Below are positions 25,319-32,626 of a stretch of DNA of 64,000 nucleotides, one piece after another. The notes below the pieces were generated by a model. It worked only from the letters and a program-made list of their open reading frames with translations. It was not told the DNA's origin and did no database searches. The position numbers and the translations under genes were made by a program. Within the stretch, counting starts at the first letter, position 1; each line of letters starts with the position of its first letter. Where the stretch lies: positions 434,001 to 498,000 of the forward strand of contig NZ_MDVN01000024.1 of the NCBI RefSeq assembly GCF_002741945.1, written 5' to 3'. This stretch comes from Gaetbulibacter sp. 4G1. GTDB taxonomy: Bacteria; Bacteroidota; Bacteroidia; Flavobacteriales; Flavobacteriaceae.

Positions 25319-25937
25319 TTTTACTAAAATGCTTATTATCAAACCAGTACCCCCTATTTGCACTCAATGGAGAAGGGTGTCCTGACTCTAAAACATGATG
25401 CTTTTTATTGTCTATTAGTTTTACTTTTTGTTTTGCAAAACCACCCCAAAGTAAAAAAACAACATCTTTCTTGTTTTTACTTATAAGACTAATTACTGCA
25501 TCTGTAAATATTTCCCATCCCTTTTTTTGATGACTACCAGCTTGATGTGCTCTAACTGTTAATGTAGCATTCAGCAAAAGCACCCCTTGATTTGCCCAAC
25601 GCAATAAATTTCCGCTTTTTGGATAAGGTATTCCTAAATCTGATTCTACTTCTTTAAAAATATTAATTAATGATGGCGGGTGTACAATATTATCATTAAC
25701 AGAAAAGCATAAACCATTTGCTTGCCCAACACCATGGTAAGGGTCTTGTCCAATAATTACTACCCTTACATCGTTAAAATGACAATGATTAAACGCATTG
25801 AAGATTTGATTTCCCAAAGGAAAACATTTAAAATTTTTATACTCAGATTTCACAAATAAGACCAAACTCTTAAAATATTCCTTTTCAAACTCTTCCTGCA
25901 AAAAAGGCTTCCAACTATCGTGTATGTCAACTTTCAT
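25272..25937 (-). CDS. ung: Uracil-DNA glycosylase (family 1)
   Basis: The 221-residue protein has the catalytic water-activating motif VVIIGQDPYHGVGQANGLCFSV, the uracil pocket Asn region (LLLNATLTVRAHQAGSH) and the DNA-intercalation motif LESGHPSPLSANRGYW. It removes uracil from DNA to start base excision repair. Length and C-terminus (GLGLIEW) are normal for family 1, which shows that the 47-base overlap with the convergent LAPTGS gene is real and not due to a misplaced stop. Confidence 0.97.
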   Translation of the reverse strand: MKVDIHDSWKPFLQEEFEKEYFKSLVLFVKSEYKNFKCFPLGNQIFNAFNHCHFNDVRVVIIGQDPYHGVGQANGLCFSVNDNIVHPPSLINIFKEVESDLGIPYPKSGNLLRWANQGVLLLNATLTVRAHQAGSHQKKGWEIFTDAVISLISKNKKDVVFLLWGGFAKQKVKLIDNKKHHVLESGHPSPLSANRGYWFDNKHFSKTNFLLEQVGLGLIEW

Positions 25938-25981
25938 CTATCAAACTCTTTTATAAAACTTAAAACAAATTAACCCATAAC

Positions 25982-26087
25982 TTACTTATAGCTTGTGTTA
26001 ATTTTATAAGCGATTACACTATTTCCAAAAAATGTAGGAACTAGCAATATATTCTTTTCTGGTATAATAGAAATATCAGCTGCGTTA
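25982..26087 (-). other. Displaced C-terminal coding segment of the SMP-30-like gene (frameshift)
   Basis: In the frame shifted by one base from the upstream gene, this stretch encodes AADISIIPEKNILLVPTFF and on to GNSVIAYKINTSYK before a TAA at 25982-25984. It reads as the natural last beta strands of the propeller, whereas the unshifted frame ends in an unrelated tail (LTQLIFLLYQKRIYC). The break lies at about 26083-26090. Confidence 0.65.
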
Positions 26088-26874
26088 AGTTTTCTGCTTT
26101 TGTATCTAATATTTTTATCGCTTTACTATTTTTTAAATGTCTATCTACAAAGAAAATTTCGCCTTGACAAGTAGAAACAATATACCCTTCTTTAATAGAC
26201 ACGATTCCGTCACCACCAACAATTCCTGTAGCTATAACATCTTTCTTTTTTGTTTTTTTATCTATACTTATAAGATTTCCGTTGCTATATGAAACCACTA
26301 AAACGCGTTCCTTTTCTACAAGTATACCATTTGGATTAATACCAATTAAGTCTAACCAAGGAGAAACTTTGTTATTGACCAATTTTAAAACTCGGTCTCC
26401 TCTGGAATCGGTAAAAAAAACATCTCCATTAAGGTCAACACTTAAATCATTTAAAAAAACAGCATCTTGAACTAAATGTTTATTATTTACATGTCCAGTT
26501 TCAATATCAATCTCAACAACTTCATTAACATCAGTGACATAAAGTGTGTTTTTATAGAAATCAGATCCTTTTGGTGCACTAATCCCAGTTACCCAGTTTT
26601 GATTTAAAACTTTTCCACTTTCATCAAGTATAGAAATGCTTCCATCGTTATCTTTTGCATCTGGAGGCACGTTTCCTATATTAGACACATAAATTAGGCT
26701 TTTATTAGGGTTATATCTAACTGCTTCACACGTTTTTAGTATGGTATCTGTTTCCCAAAGTTTTTCTAATACAATTTCAACGCTCTTCTCTGTTTTTTTC
26801 TTTTTAGTTTTTGCTTGATTACAACAAACCAAAATTGGAAAACAAAACATTATTAAATATTTCACATTGTCCAT
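26041..26874 (-). CDS. SMP-30/gluconolactonase-like beta-propeller lipoprotein, C-terminus frameshifted
   Basis: The 277-residue reading starts with a lipoprotein-like signal (MFCFPILVCCNQ) and continues as a six-bladed propeller of the SMP-30/NHL type: YVSNIGNVPPDAKDNDGSIS, FLNDLSVDLNGDVFFTDSRG, NPNGILVEKERVLVVSYSNG, GDGIVSIKEGYIVSTCQGE. After ILDTKAEN the frame shifts and ends early; the true last blade continues in another frame to 25982. A one-base deletion or sequencing error would explain it. The gene follows holA by 10 bases in the same direction. The substrate is unknown. Confidence 0.75.
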   Translation of the reverse strand: MDNVKYLIMFCFPILVCCNQAKTKKKKTEKSVEIVLEKLWETDTILKTCEAVRYNPNKSLIYVSNIGNVPPDAKDNDGSISILDESGKVLNQNWVTGISAPKGSDFYKNTLYVTDVNEVVEIDIETGHVNNKHLVQDAVFLNDLSVDLNGDVFFTDSRGDRVLKLVNNKVSPWLDLIGINPNGILVEKERVLVVSYSNGNLISIDKKTKKKDVIATGIVGGDGIVSIKEGYIVSTCQGEIFFVDRHLKNSKAIKILDTKAENLTQLIFLLYQKRIYC

Positions 26875-26884
26875 ATCTATTTAT

Positions 26885-27889
26885 TTAAGATAAAATCTTT
26901 ACCAACAACTCCTTTAATAGATCCCCCTGTGGAACTGCATTGCTTCCTACTCCTTTGCTTTTAACATCAAACTCTCGCAATATGGAGACAATAGCACTCA
27001 CTTTCCTCATGGGGTAATTTCTGGCAGCAGCAATATACTCATTAACAAAATATGGGTTCACTTTCAAAGCAGATGCAACACTTCGCGGAGATTTATCTTT
27101 TAACCCATGGAAATGAAGTAATTGCGAAAAAAAGTTAAACAATAATGCTACAGTAACAACCATTGGATTATCCTTTGGGTTATCAGCAAAATAATTAACT
27201 ATTTGATGGGCTTTAATTATATTACGCTCTCCAATAGCTTTTCGTAGTTCAAAATTGTTGAAGTCTTTACTTATTCCTATATTCTCTTCAATAATCTCCG
27301 GAGTTATCTGACTTCCTTTTGGCAAAATAATTTGAAGCTTTTCCAACTCATTATTAATCTTACTTAAGTCAGTTCCCAAAAATTCAACCAGCATTTGTGC
27401 AGCTTTTGGAGAAATAGTATAATTTTTAGGAGATAATACACGGCGAATCCAATCTGCTACCTGATTTTCATACAACTTTTTACTTTCATAAACGACTCCA
27501 ATTTTTTTAATGGCCTTATATAAAGCTTTACGCTTATCAATTTTCTTGTATTTATAATTAACAACCAAAACCGTTGTAGGTTGAGGGTTATTAACATAAT
27601 CTGCCAGCTTTTCAATAGTACGCGATAAGTCTTGAGCCTCTTTTATAATAACGACTTGTCGTTCAGCCATCATAGGGTATCGCTTTGCATTGCCTACTAT
27701 ATCTTCAATAGATACATCACGTCCATACAAAACCATTTGATTAAAACCTTTCTCTTCTTCTAATAGCACATTGCTTTCAATAAAATCTGAAATTTTATCA
27801 ATATAATAAGACTCTTCTCCCATTAAAAAGTAAATGGGTTTCAAATTTTTGTTTTTTATATCGTTAACTAATTGTTTGACTTCGTCCAT
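26885..27889 (-). CDS. holA: DNA polymerase III delta subunit HolA
   Basis: The 334-residue protein has the clamp-loader delta layout. The N-terminal AAA+-like domain has KPIYFLMGEESYYIDKISDFIES, then AKRYPMMAERQVVIIKEAQ and VNYKYKKIDKRKALYKA. The lid and C-terminal helical collar domain have LGTDLSKINNELEKL and GDLLKELLVKIL. Delta opens the beta clamp for loading onto primed DNA. It is divergent from the HsdR_N-type gene, whose start is only 26 bases away. A candidate -7 box, TACTTTTG (27961-27954 on the minus strand), lies inside that neighbour. Confidence 0.93.
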   Translation of the reverse strand: MDEVKQLVNDIKNKNLKPIYFLMGEESYYIDKISDFIESNVLLEEEKGFNQMVLYGRDVSIEDIVGNAKRYPMMAERQVVIIKEAQDLSRTIEKLADYVNNPQPTTVLVVNYKYKKIDKRKALYKAIKKIGVVYESKKLYENQVADWIRRVLSPKNYTISPKAAQMLVEFLGTDLSKINNELEKLQIILPKGSQITPEIIEENIGISKDFNNFELRKAIGERNIIKAHQIVNYFADNPKDNPMVVTVALLFNFFSQLLHFHGLKDKSPRSVASALKVNPYFVNEYIAAARNYPMRKVSAIVSILREFDVKSKGVGSNAVPQGDLLKELLVKILS

Positions 27890-27903
27890 TGAAAAAAAAT
27901 CAC

Positions 27904-27911
27904 CAAATTTG
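27904..27911. promoter_or_regulatory. Self-complementary -7-like box CAAATTTG between divergent starts
   Basis: CAAATTTG reads the same on both strands and differs from TAnnTTTG only at its first base. On the plus strand it ends four bases before the GTG start of the HsdR_N gene; on the minus strand it ends 14 bases before the holA start. No good -33 TTG was found at normal spacing for either direction. Confidence 0.35.
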
Positions 27912-27915
27912 TGTA

Positions 27916-28362
27916 GTGCAAAAACTTAATTTCCCTACATATTCGTTTCGTTTCAAAAGTAGCGAAAATAAAATTTCTATTTTCGATAGTATTCGCAAAA
28001 AATTTGTGATTTTACAACCCGAAGAATGGGTGCGTCAACATTGTATCCAATATTTAATTCATGTTAAGCAATACCCAAAATCTTTAATAAATATTGAAAA
28101 AGAACTGGTTGTCAATACTTTAAAAAAGAGATACGACATTGTTGTTTACAATTCTGATGGTAGCATTCATTTAATTGTTGAGTGTAAATCTCCGGCAATT
28201 ACCATTAATCAAAGTACTTTTGATCAAATTGCACAATATAATTTGGTGCTTAATGCAAACTATTTAATGGTAACAAACGGATTAAATCATTATTATTGTC
28301 AAATGGATTTTGATAATGAGTGTTATAATTTTTTAAAAGATATACCAGATTATAATCAATGA
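27916..28362 (+). CDS. Solo HsdR N-terminal-like (PD-(D/E)XK) nuclease-domain protein
   Basis: The 148-residue protein matches the N-terminal domain of type I restriction subunit R (HSDR_N). It has PEEWVRQHCIQYLI, then KRYDIVVYNSDGSIHLIVECKSP, which gives the nuclease residues Asp and Glu-x-Lys, then FDQIAQYN (a QxxxY-like motif). No helicase, HsdM or HsdS is nearby, so it is not part of a restriction system. The start is taken as GTG at 27916 because conserved sequence begins QKLNFPTYSFRFKSS; a TTG nine codons upstream is less likely. It overlaps the glycosyltransferase start by 4 bases (ATGA), and it is divergent from holA. Confidence 0.82.
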   Translation: MQKLNFPTYSFRFKSSENKISIFDSIRKKFVILQPEEWVRQHCIQYLIHVKQYPKSLINIEKELVVNTLKKRYDIVVYNSDGSIHLIVECKSPAITINQSTFDQIAQYNLVLNANYLMVTNGLNHYYCQMDFDNECYNFLKDIPDYNQ

Positions 28363-29351
28363 AAGTAGCTATCGTCATATTAAACTGGAACGGAAAAAAA
28401 TTATTGGAGCAATTCTTACCATCAATAATTAAACATTCGTTGAAAGATGCTGATATTTATTTGGCAGATAATGCCTCTTCTGATGATTCAATTGAATTTG
28501 TAAAAGAAACATTTTCTTCAGTAAAAATTATACAAAACAAGGTTAATGGAGGTTATGCAAAAGGCTACAATGATGCCTTAAGAGAGATTGATGCTGAAGT
28601 ATTTTGTTTGCTAAACAGTGATGTTGAAGTTACAGAAACCTGGCTTAACCCAATTATACGAACCTTTCAAAAGGAACCTAACACGGCAATAATTCAGCCA
28701 AAATTATTGGATTTTAAAAAGAAAGATTACTTTGAATATGCAGGAGCTGCTGGTGGGTTTATTGATAAATATAGTTATCCTTATTGTCGAGGACGCATTT
28801 TTAATACCATTGAAAAAGATTCTGGACAGTTTGATGATACGGCTGAAATATTTTGGGCTTCTGGTGCTTGCTTATTTATAAGGCGTAACGTTTTTGAAAA
28901 ATTAAACGGACTAGATGAAGCTTTTTTTGCACATATGGAAGAGATTGATTTGTGCTGGAGAGCCAAAAATTTAGGCTATAATATAAAATATGTGGGAGCA
29001 TCAACTATTTATCATGTTGGTGGGGCCACTTTAAGCAGTACAAATCCTAAAAAAACTTTTTTGAACTTTAGAAATAGCCTATTCACACTAACAAAAAACG
29101 CAAAGGGCAATATTTTTTATTTAATACTTATTCGCTTAATTTTAGATGGTATAGCTGGAATCAAATTTTTGTTACAGCTAAAATTTAAACACACTATAGC
29201 TATTATTAAAGCACACCTTAGTTTTTATTCACATTTAGGTTATTTATTAAAACAACGGAAAGCACTAAAACAATCTATAAAATATTATCAAAAAACATCT
29301 ATAGTCTTTGCTTATTTCGTAAATAATAAAAAAATATATAAAAGTTTATAA
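28359..29351 (+). CDS. Glycosyltransferase family 2
   Basis: The 330-residue protein has a GT-A fold. VAIVILNWNGKKLLEQFLPS begins the nucleotide-binding part, LADNASSDDS and GGYAKGYNDAL follow, and LLNSDVEVT is the metal-binding position. The acceptor region is ASGACLFIRRNVFEKLNGLDE and EEIDLCWRAKNLGY, as in rhamnosyltransferase-like enzymes of cell-surface polysaccharide synthesis. A C-terminal hydrophobic stretch (about residues 255-275) may tether it to the membrane. The sugar donor is unknown. It is translationally coupled to the HsdR_N gene. Confidence 0.9.
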   Translation: MKVAIVILNWNGKKLLEQFLPSIIKHSLKDADIYLADNASSDDSIEFVKETFSSVKIIQNKVNGGYAKGYNDALREIDAEVFCLLNSDVEVTETWLNPIIRTFQKEPNTAIIQPKLLDFKKKDYFEYAGAAGGFIDKYSYPYCRGRIFNTIEKDSGQFDDTAEIFWASGACLFIRRNVFEKLNGLDEAFFAHMEEIDLCWRAKNLGYNIKYVGASTIYHVGGATLSSTNPKKTFLNFRNSLFTLTKNAKGNIFYLILIRLILDGIAGIKFLLQLKFKHTIAIIKAHLSFYSHLGYLLKQRKALKQSIKYYQKTSIVFAYFVNNKKIYKSL

Positions 29352-29401
29352 ATAGTTAGCAAAAGTTTTGTTAACAATGTCACATTAAACGGTTTTTTAT
29401 A

Positions 29402-29409
29402 TACTTTTG
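29402..29409 (+). promoter_or_regulatory. Putative -7 box TACTTTTG for the OmpA lipoprotein gene
   Basis: The box fits TAnnTTTG and lies 42 bases before the ATG at 29452. No TTG lies at the usual -33 spacing. Confidence 0.5.
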
Positions 29410-29451
29410 TCGATATCAACAAAAACAGGGAACCTAATCCATTATTTAATT

Positions 29452-30291
29452 ATGAAAAAAGTTTTATTACTTAGCTTATCCACCGTTTTTCTATTAAGTT
29501 CATGTGTTTCAAAAAAACAATTTACAGACTTAGAAGCAAAACAAAAAGAAACTCAAGATTTATTAAACTCTGCAACTGTTAAACTAAACTCATGTTTAGA
29601 AGACAGAGCATCTGCAACAGCTAGAGCAACAGCCCTAGAAGAACAAGTAGCCGATTTAAGAAAAAGCAATGATAATTTGCAAATATTATCTGCCAAAGGA
29701 GCTAGTAATGTTGAAAAAACTCTTGAAAGCATTAAAGAAAAAGACCTTAAAATTACACGTTTACAAGATGCCATTACTAAAAAAGACAGTGTAACATTGG
29801 CTCTTGTAACAAGTTTAAAACGTGAAGTTGGTATAAACGATCCAGATATTGAAGTAAACGTAGAAAAAGGTGTTGTATTTATTTCTATTGCCGATAAATT
29901 ATTATTTAAAAGCGGTAGCTATAATGTAACAAGCAAAGCAAAAGATGTACTTGCAAAGGTGGCAAAAGTAGTAAACAGTAAGCCAGACTTTGAGTGTATG
30001 GTAGAAGGTCATACAGACAATGTATCATACAGAAAAGAGCCTTTATTAGATAACTGGGATTTAAGTGTAAAGCGTTCTACATCTATCATTAGAGTATTAC
30101 AAGAGCTTAATGTAAACCCAAGCCAATTAATTGCAGCTGGTCGTAGTTCTTATGTACCATTAGTAGATAATGACACTGCTGAAAACAGAGCAAAAAACAG
30201 ACGTACACGTGTGGTTATCTTACCAAAAATCGATCAGTTTTACGACATGATTGAAAAAGAAATGAAAAACCTTGAAGCTGGTGGTCAATAA
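29452..30291 (+). CDS. OmpA family peptidoglycan-associated lipoprotein
   Basis: The 279-residue protein starts with a lipoprotein signal (MKKVLLLSLSTVFLLSSC, lipobox LSSC). A coiled-coil region follows (about 25-130, heptads such as LEEQVADLRKSNDNLQIL), then the OmpA C-terminal domain (about 150-265) with VEGHTDNVSYRKEPLLDNWD and NRAKNRRTRVVI. The NWDLSVKRS and RRT residues bind diaminopimelate in peptidoglycan. It anchors the outer membrane to the cell wall. The start is placed at 29452 because the signal peptide begins there. A terminator follows. Confidence 0.93.
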   Translation: MKKVLLLSLSTVFLLSSCVSKKQFTDLEAKQKETQDLLNSATVKLNSCLEDRASATARATALEEQVADLRKSNDNLQILSAKGASNVEKTLESIKEKDLKITRLQDAITKKDSVTLALVTSLKREVGINDPDIEVNVEKGVVFISIADKLLFKSGSYNVTSKAKDVLAKVAKVVNSKPDFECMVEGHTDNVSYRKEPLLDNWDLSVKRSTSIIRVLQELNVNPSQLIAAGRSSYVPLVDNDTAENRAKNRRTRVVILPKIDQFYDMIEKEMKNLEAGGQ

Positions 30292-30312
30292 TTAGCTTTC
30301 AATTATAATATT

Positions 30313-30342
30313 AAAAAGCTCAATCGAAAGGTTGAGCTTTTT
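30313..30342 (+). terminator. Intrinsic terminator after the OmpA lipoprotein gene
   Basis: AAAAAGCTCAA pairs with TTGAGCTTTTT over 11 bases around an 8-base loop, and the T-run of the 3' arm supports intrinsic termination. It starts 21 bases past the stop codon. Confidence 0.9.
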
Positions 30343-30370
30343 CTTTGTGCTGAATTTATTTCAGTATTAT

Positions 30371-30452
30371 GGCGTTACCCAATCGAGTCAGGCTTTCCAT
30401 TATATCTTTTTTTTGCACACTCAAAAAAGGATGCCATTGTAATCCTTAACGC
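30371..30452. repeat. Dispersed structured repeat, copy 2 (REP-like)
   Basis: The 82-base element has the same ends as the copy at 246-323 (GGCGTTACCC and AATCCTTAACGC), the same internal GTCAGGCTTTC, and a central ATGCC. The apical hairpin is different in sequence (TCTTTTTTTT with AAAAAAGGA) but again self-complementary. Conservation of ends with change in a paired apex suggests that structure is maintained. Confidence 0.7.
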
Positions 30453-30615
30453 GCGACATTTGTTAATTAATGTTTTTAAGTGAAAGGTGTTTTGTTTTTC
30501 TTTTCCTGCTTAAAGTAAAATCCTAAAGATTTTGTAGACATCAAAAAAACACATAAATCTTAAGATTAAACCAGAAGTCGTATTGTTTATAGGTTCTGTT
30601 GTGCACAGGCTTTTC

Positions 30616-31575
30616 TCAGTTTTTGGACGTTTTTTCCTTTATCCATACAGGCGTTGTGTCCGAATTATGGTTTCCGCCAATTATGTCCTTGTATAGTTCG
30701 GGTCTACGAGCATTTCTGTATCTCCAACCTCCCGATAGTTGAATTTTTTCTTTTGTGATTCTAGAAATCGTAATGCCATCTTCAAAGGATTTTATTTCTG
30801 ATAAAACTTCTCCATAGGGGTCAATTATCATCGAATTACCATTTTTTAAATGTTCGCCGTCATAACCAATCGGATTTGTAAACGCATAATAAACTCCATT
30901 ATCGTAAGCCCTTGCTGGTAGCCAACGCATTAACCAAAGCCTACCTTTTGGTCCATCAAATTCCATCCGCAACGAGACAGGGTCGTTTTCACGATTTTGC
31001 CAATATTTGTCAGCAACAAAACCTCTATGAGGCATAGCAGATGGCGTACAACCTGTAACGTGGGGTGCAAAGATTAATTCTGCACCTAAAAGGCTCGTTG
31101 CCCGCACGTTTTCTATTACGTTGTTGTCATAGCAAATCAAAATCCCGAATTTCCAACCAAATAAATTAAACAAACAATATTCATTGCCAGCTGACATATA
31201 TTTGTTGATAAAAGGATGTATTTTTCGGTATTTGGTGACAACTCCATCGCGCGTAACACAGATATAAGTATTATAAATTTTTCCCTCAGATTTTTCCACT
31301 AGACCAGCCAAAATCGGAATGTCCAAATCGCTGGAAATAGCTATCAAGTCCTTCGTGCTTTTTCCATTTGGAACGTTTTCTGCTAATGCCATTATCTCTT
31401 CTAAACTTAAATCTTTTGTAAAAGTGTATGCTGTGATAGACATTTCATGAAAACTGATTAAATCAGCTCCCATTAATTTTGCTTTTTTCGCAAGTTTTCG
31501 GATTACCGACAAGTTGTATGTTTTATCTCCGTCCTTCGGTTGAAATTGCGCTACTGCAATATTTAGCTTATCCAT
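30616..31575 (-). CDS. Nitrilase superfamily carbon-nitrogen hydrolase
   Basis: The 319-residue protein has the Glu-Lys-Cys triad of the superfamily: Glu in ISFHEMSITAY, Lys in TKYRKIHPF and Cys in FGILICYDNNVIENVR. It is cytoplasmic (no signal peptide) and hydrolyses an amide, carbamoyl or nitrile bond; the substrate is unknown. The start MDKLNIAVAQFQPK at 31575 is chosen because the alpha-beta-beta-alpha fold begins there. An AraC-type regulator gene lies directly upstream in the same direction. GC content counted in two 60-base lines within the gene is about 43-47%, clearly above its surroundings, and a dispersed repeat lies downstream, so transfer is possible. Confidence 0.9.
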   Translation of the reverse strand: MDKLNIAVAQFQPKDGDKTYNLSVIRKLAKKAKLMGADLISFHEMSITAYTFTKDLSLEEIMALAENVPNGKSTKDLIAISSDLDIPILAGLVEKSEGKIYNTYICVTRDGVVTKYRKIHPFINKYMSAGNEYCLFNLFGWKFGILICYDNNVIENVRATSLLGAELIFAPHVTGCTPSAMPHRGFVADKYWQNRENDPVSLRMEFDGPKGRLWLMRWLPARAYDNGVYYAFTNPIGYDGEHLKNGNSMIIDPYGEVLSEIKSFEDGITISRITKEKIQLSGGWRYRNARRPELYKDIIGGNHNSDTTPVWIKEKTSKN

Positions 31576-31650
31576 ATGATTAAAAATTTGAATACAAAAA
31601 TATGGATTGATTGAGAACAAAAATTGGACAAACCCGACAAGTGAGAATTG

Positions 31651-32448
31651 TTAAATCTCTATTAGATTAACCGCAAGTCGTGGTATATTTAGATATTTAG
31701 AAGGCACAAAACCTACCGTTTTTTTAAATTCTTTTATGAGATGTGCCTGGTCGTAATATCCAGCTTGAAGGCTTAAATTAGTCAAAGAGGAAAGACCACT
31801 TTGATTTCTCAATAGACTTAAAAAGTAATGCAGTTTAATGTTGCTAATGAATTTTTTTGGGGCAATACCTATTTGCTTAGAAAACATTCTTTGCATTTTT
31901 CTCTCCTTAACACCTAATTGTGAGCAAAGTTCATTAACTGAGACATTACCCTTTTCCTTATAGGCAAGTTGAATAGTATTCATTAGAAAAGGATCTAAAA
32001 TGTATTTAGATATTTTTAATTTTTTAGTAAAATAGGAATTCAAATAATTAATTGCTTCACTTGAATTAGTGCTTGATTGCAGACAGTCTTTAAGTTCCAA
32101 AATCTCTTTGCCAAAAATTAAATAAGAATCTTCAAAGTCATTTATATAGTTATTTGCAGGAATACCAGTTAATCCAAAGAAGCCCAAAGGCTGAAATAAT
32201 ACAATTATTATGGACGTAGCTCCGTTGATGCCAAAATCTTGATTTTCTGAAATTTGTCCAAAAATGAAAGTTTCTGGTAATGTAGTCTTTGAATTTAACG
32301 AAACGAATTCCTTTTTTTTCAATGTAAAGACTAGACCGTTATGACCATTTGAAAAGTGTCTAAATTGTTTTTGACCGCTTGATGGAACATCAAATATTAG
32401 ATAATGTTTAATAAAATTAGAAAGGTTTTTAGACGGGGCGTATTGCAT
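31651..32448 (-). CDS. AraC family transcriptional regulator
   Basis: The 265-residue protein has a C-terminal AraC-type double helix-turn-helix (about residues 165-255: VSVNELCSQLGVKERKMQRMF, then LTNLSLQAGYYDQAHLIKEFKKTVGFVPSKYL). The N-terminal 150 residues are a cupin-like sensor region of the type seen in Bacteroidota AraC proteins with IVLFQPLGFFGLTGIP. It lies 75 bases upstream of the nitrilase gene in the same direction and probably regulates it. The next gene upstream is 178 bases away, and no operator could be singled out there. Confidence 0.9.
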   Translation of the reverse strand: MQYAPSKNLSNFIKHYLIFDVPSSGQKQFRHFSNGHNGLVFTLKKKEFVSLNSKTTLPETFIFGQISENQDFGINGATSIIIVLFQPLGFFGLTGIPANNYINDFEDSYLIFGKEILELKDCLQSSTNSSEAINYLNSYFTKKLKISKYILDPFLMNTIQLAYKEKGNVSVNELCSQLGVKERKMQRMFSKQIGIAPKKFISNIKLHYFLSLLRNQSGLSSLTNLSLQAGYYDQAHLIKEFKKTVGFVPSKYLNIPRLAVNLIEI

Positions 32449-32626
32449 TGTATTAATATTTGATAAGCCAAAGATAATTTATATGGTTTGCATGCTTGTA
32501 CACAATCCTTTCAAGTATATAAATCCGTTTTAATAATTCTTACACAGCATCAAACGAAATTAGCTAATTTTTCTTACAAAACCAAGAAGATTTTATCTCT
32601 AAAAAAATAGCTAATTATATGCTAAA

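Larger units (their letters stand above)
30292..30615. other. Intergenic region with a terminator and repeat copy 2
   Basis: Of these 324 bases, the first 50 hold the OmpA gene terminator and 30371-30452 is the dispersed repeat. In the remaining 160 bases up to the nitrilase stop I see no gene or clear signal. Confidence 0.5.

Noticed and set aside
27889-28362. Type I restriction-modification system
   Set aside because: Only the HsdR N-terminal-like domain is present; there is no helicase, methylase or specificity subunit within the window.
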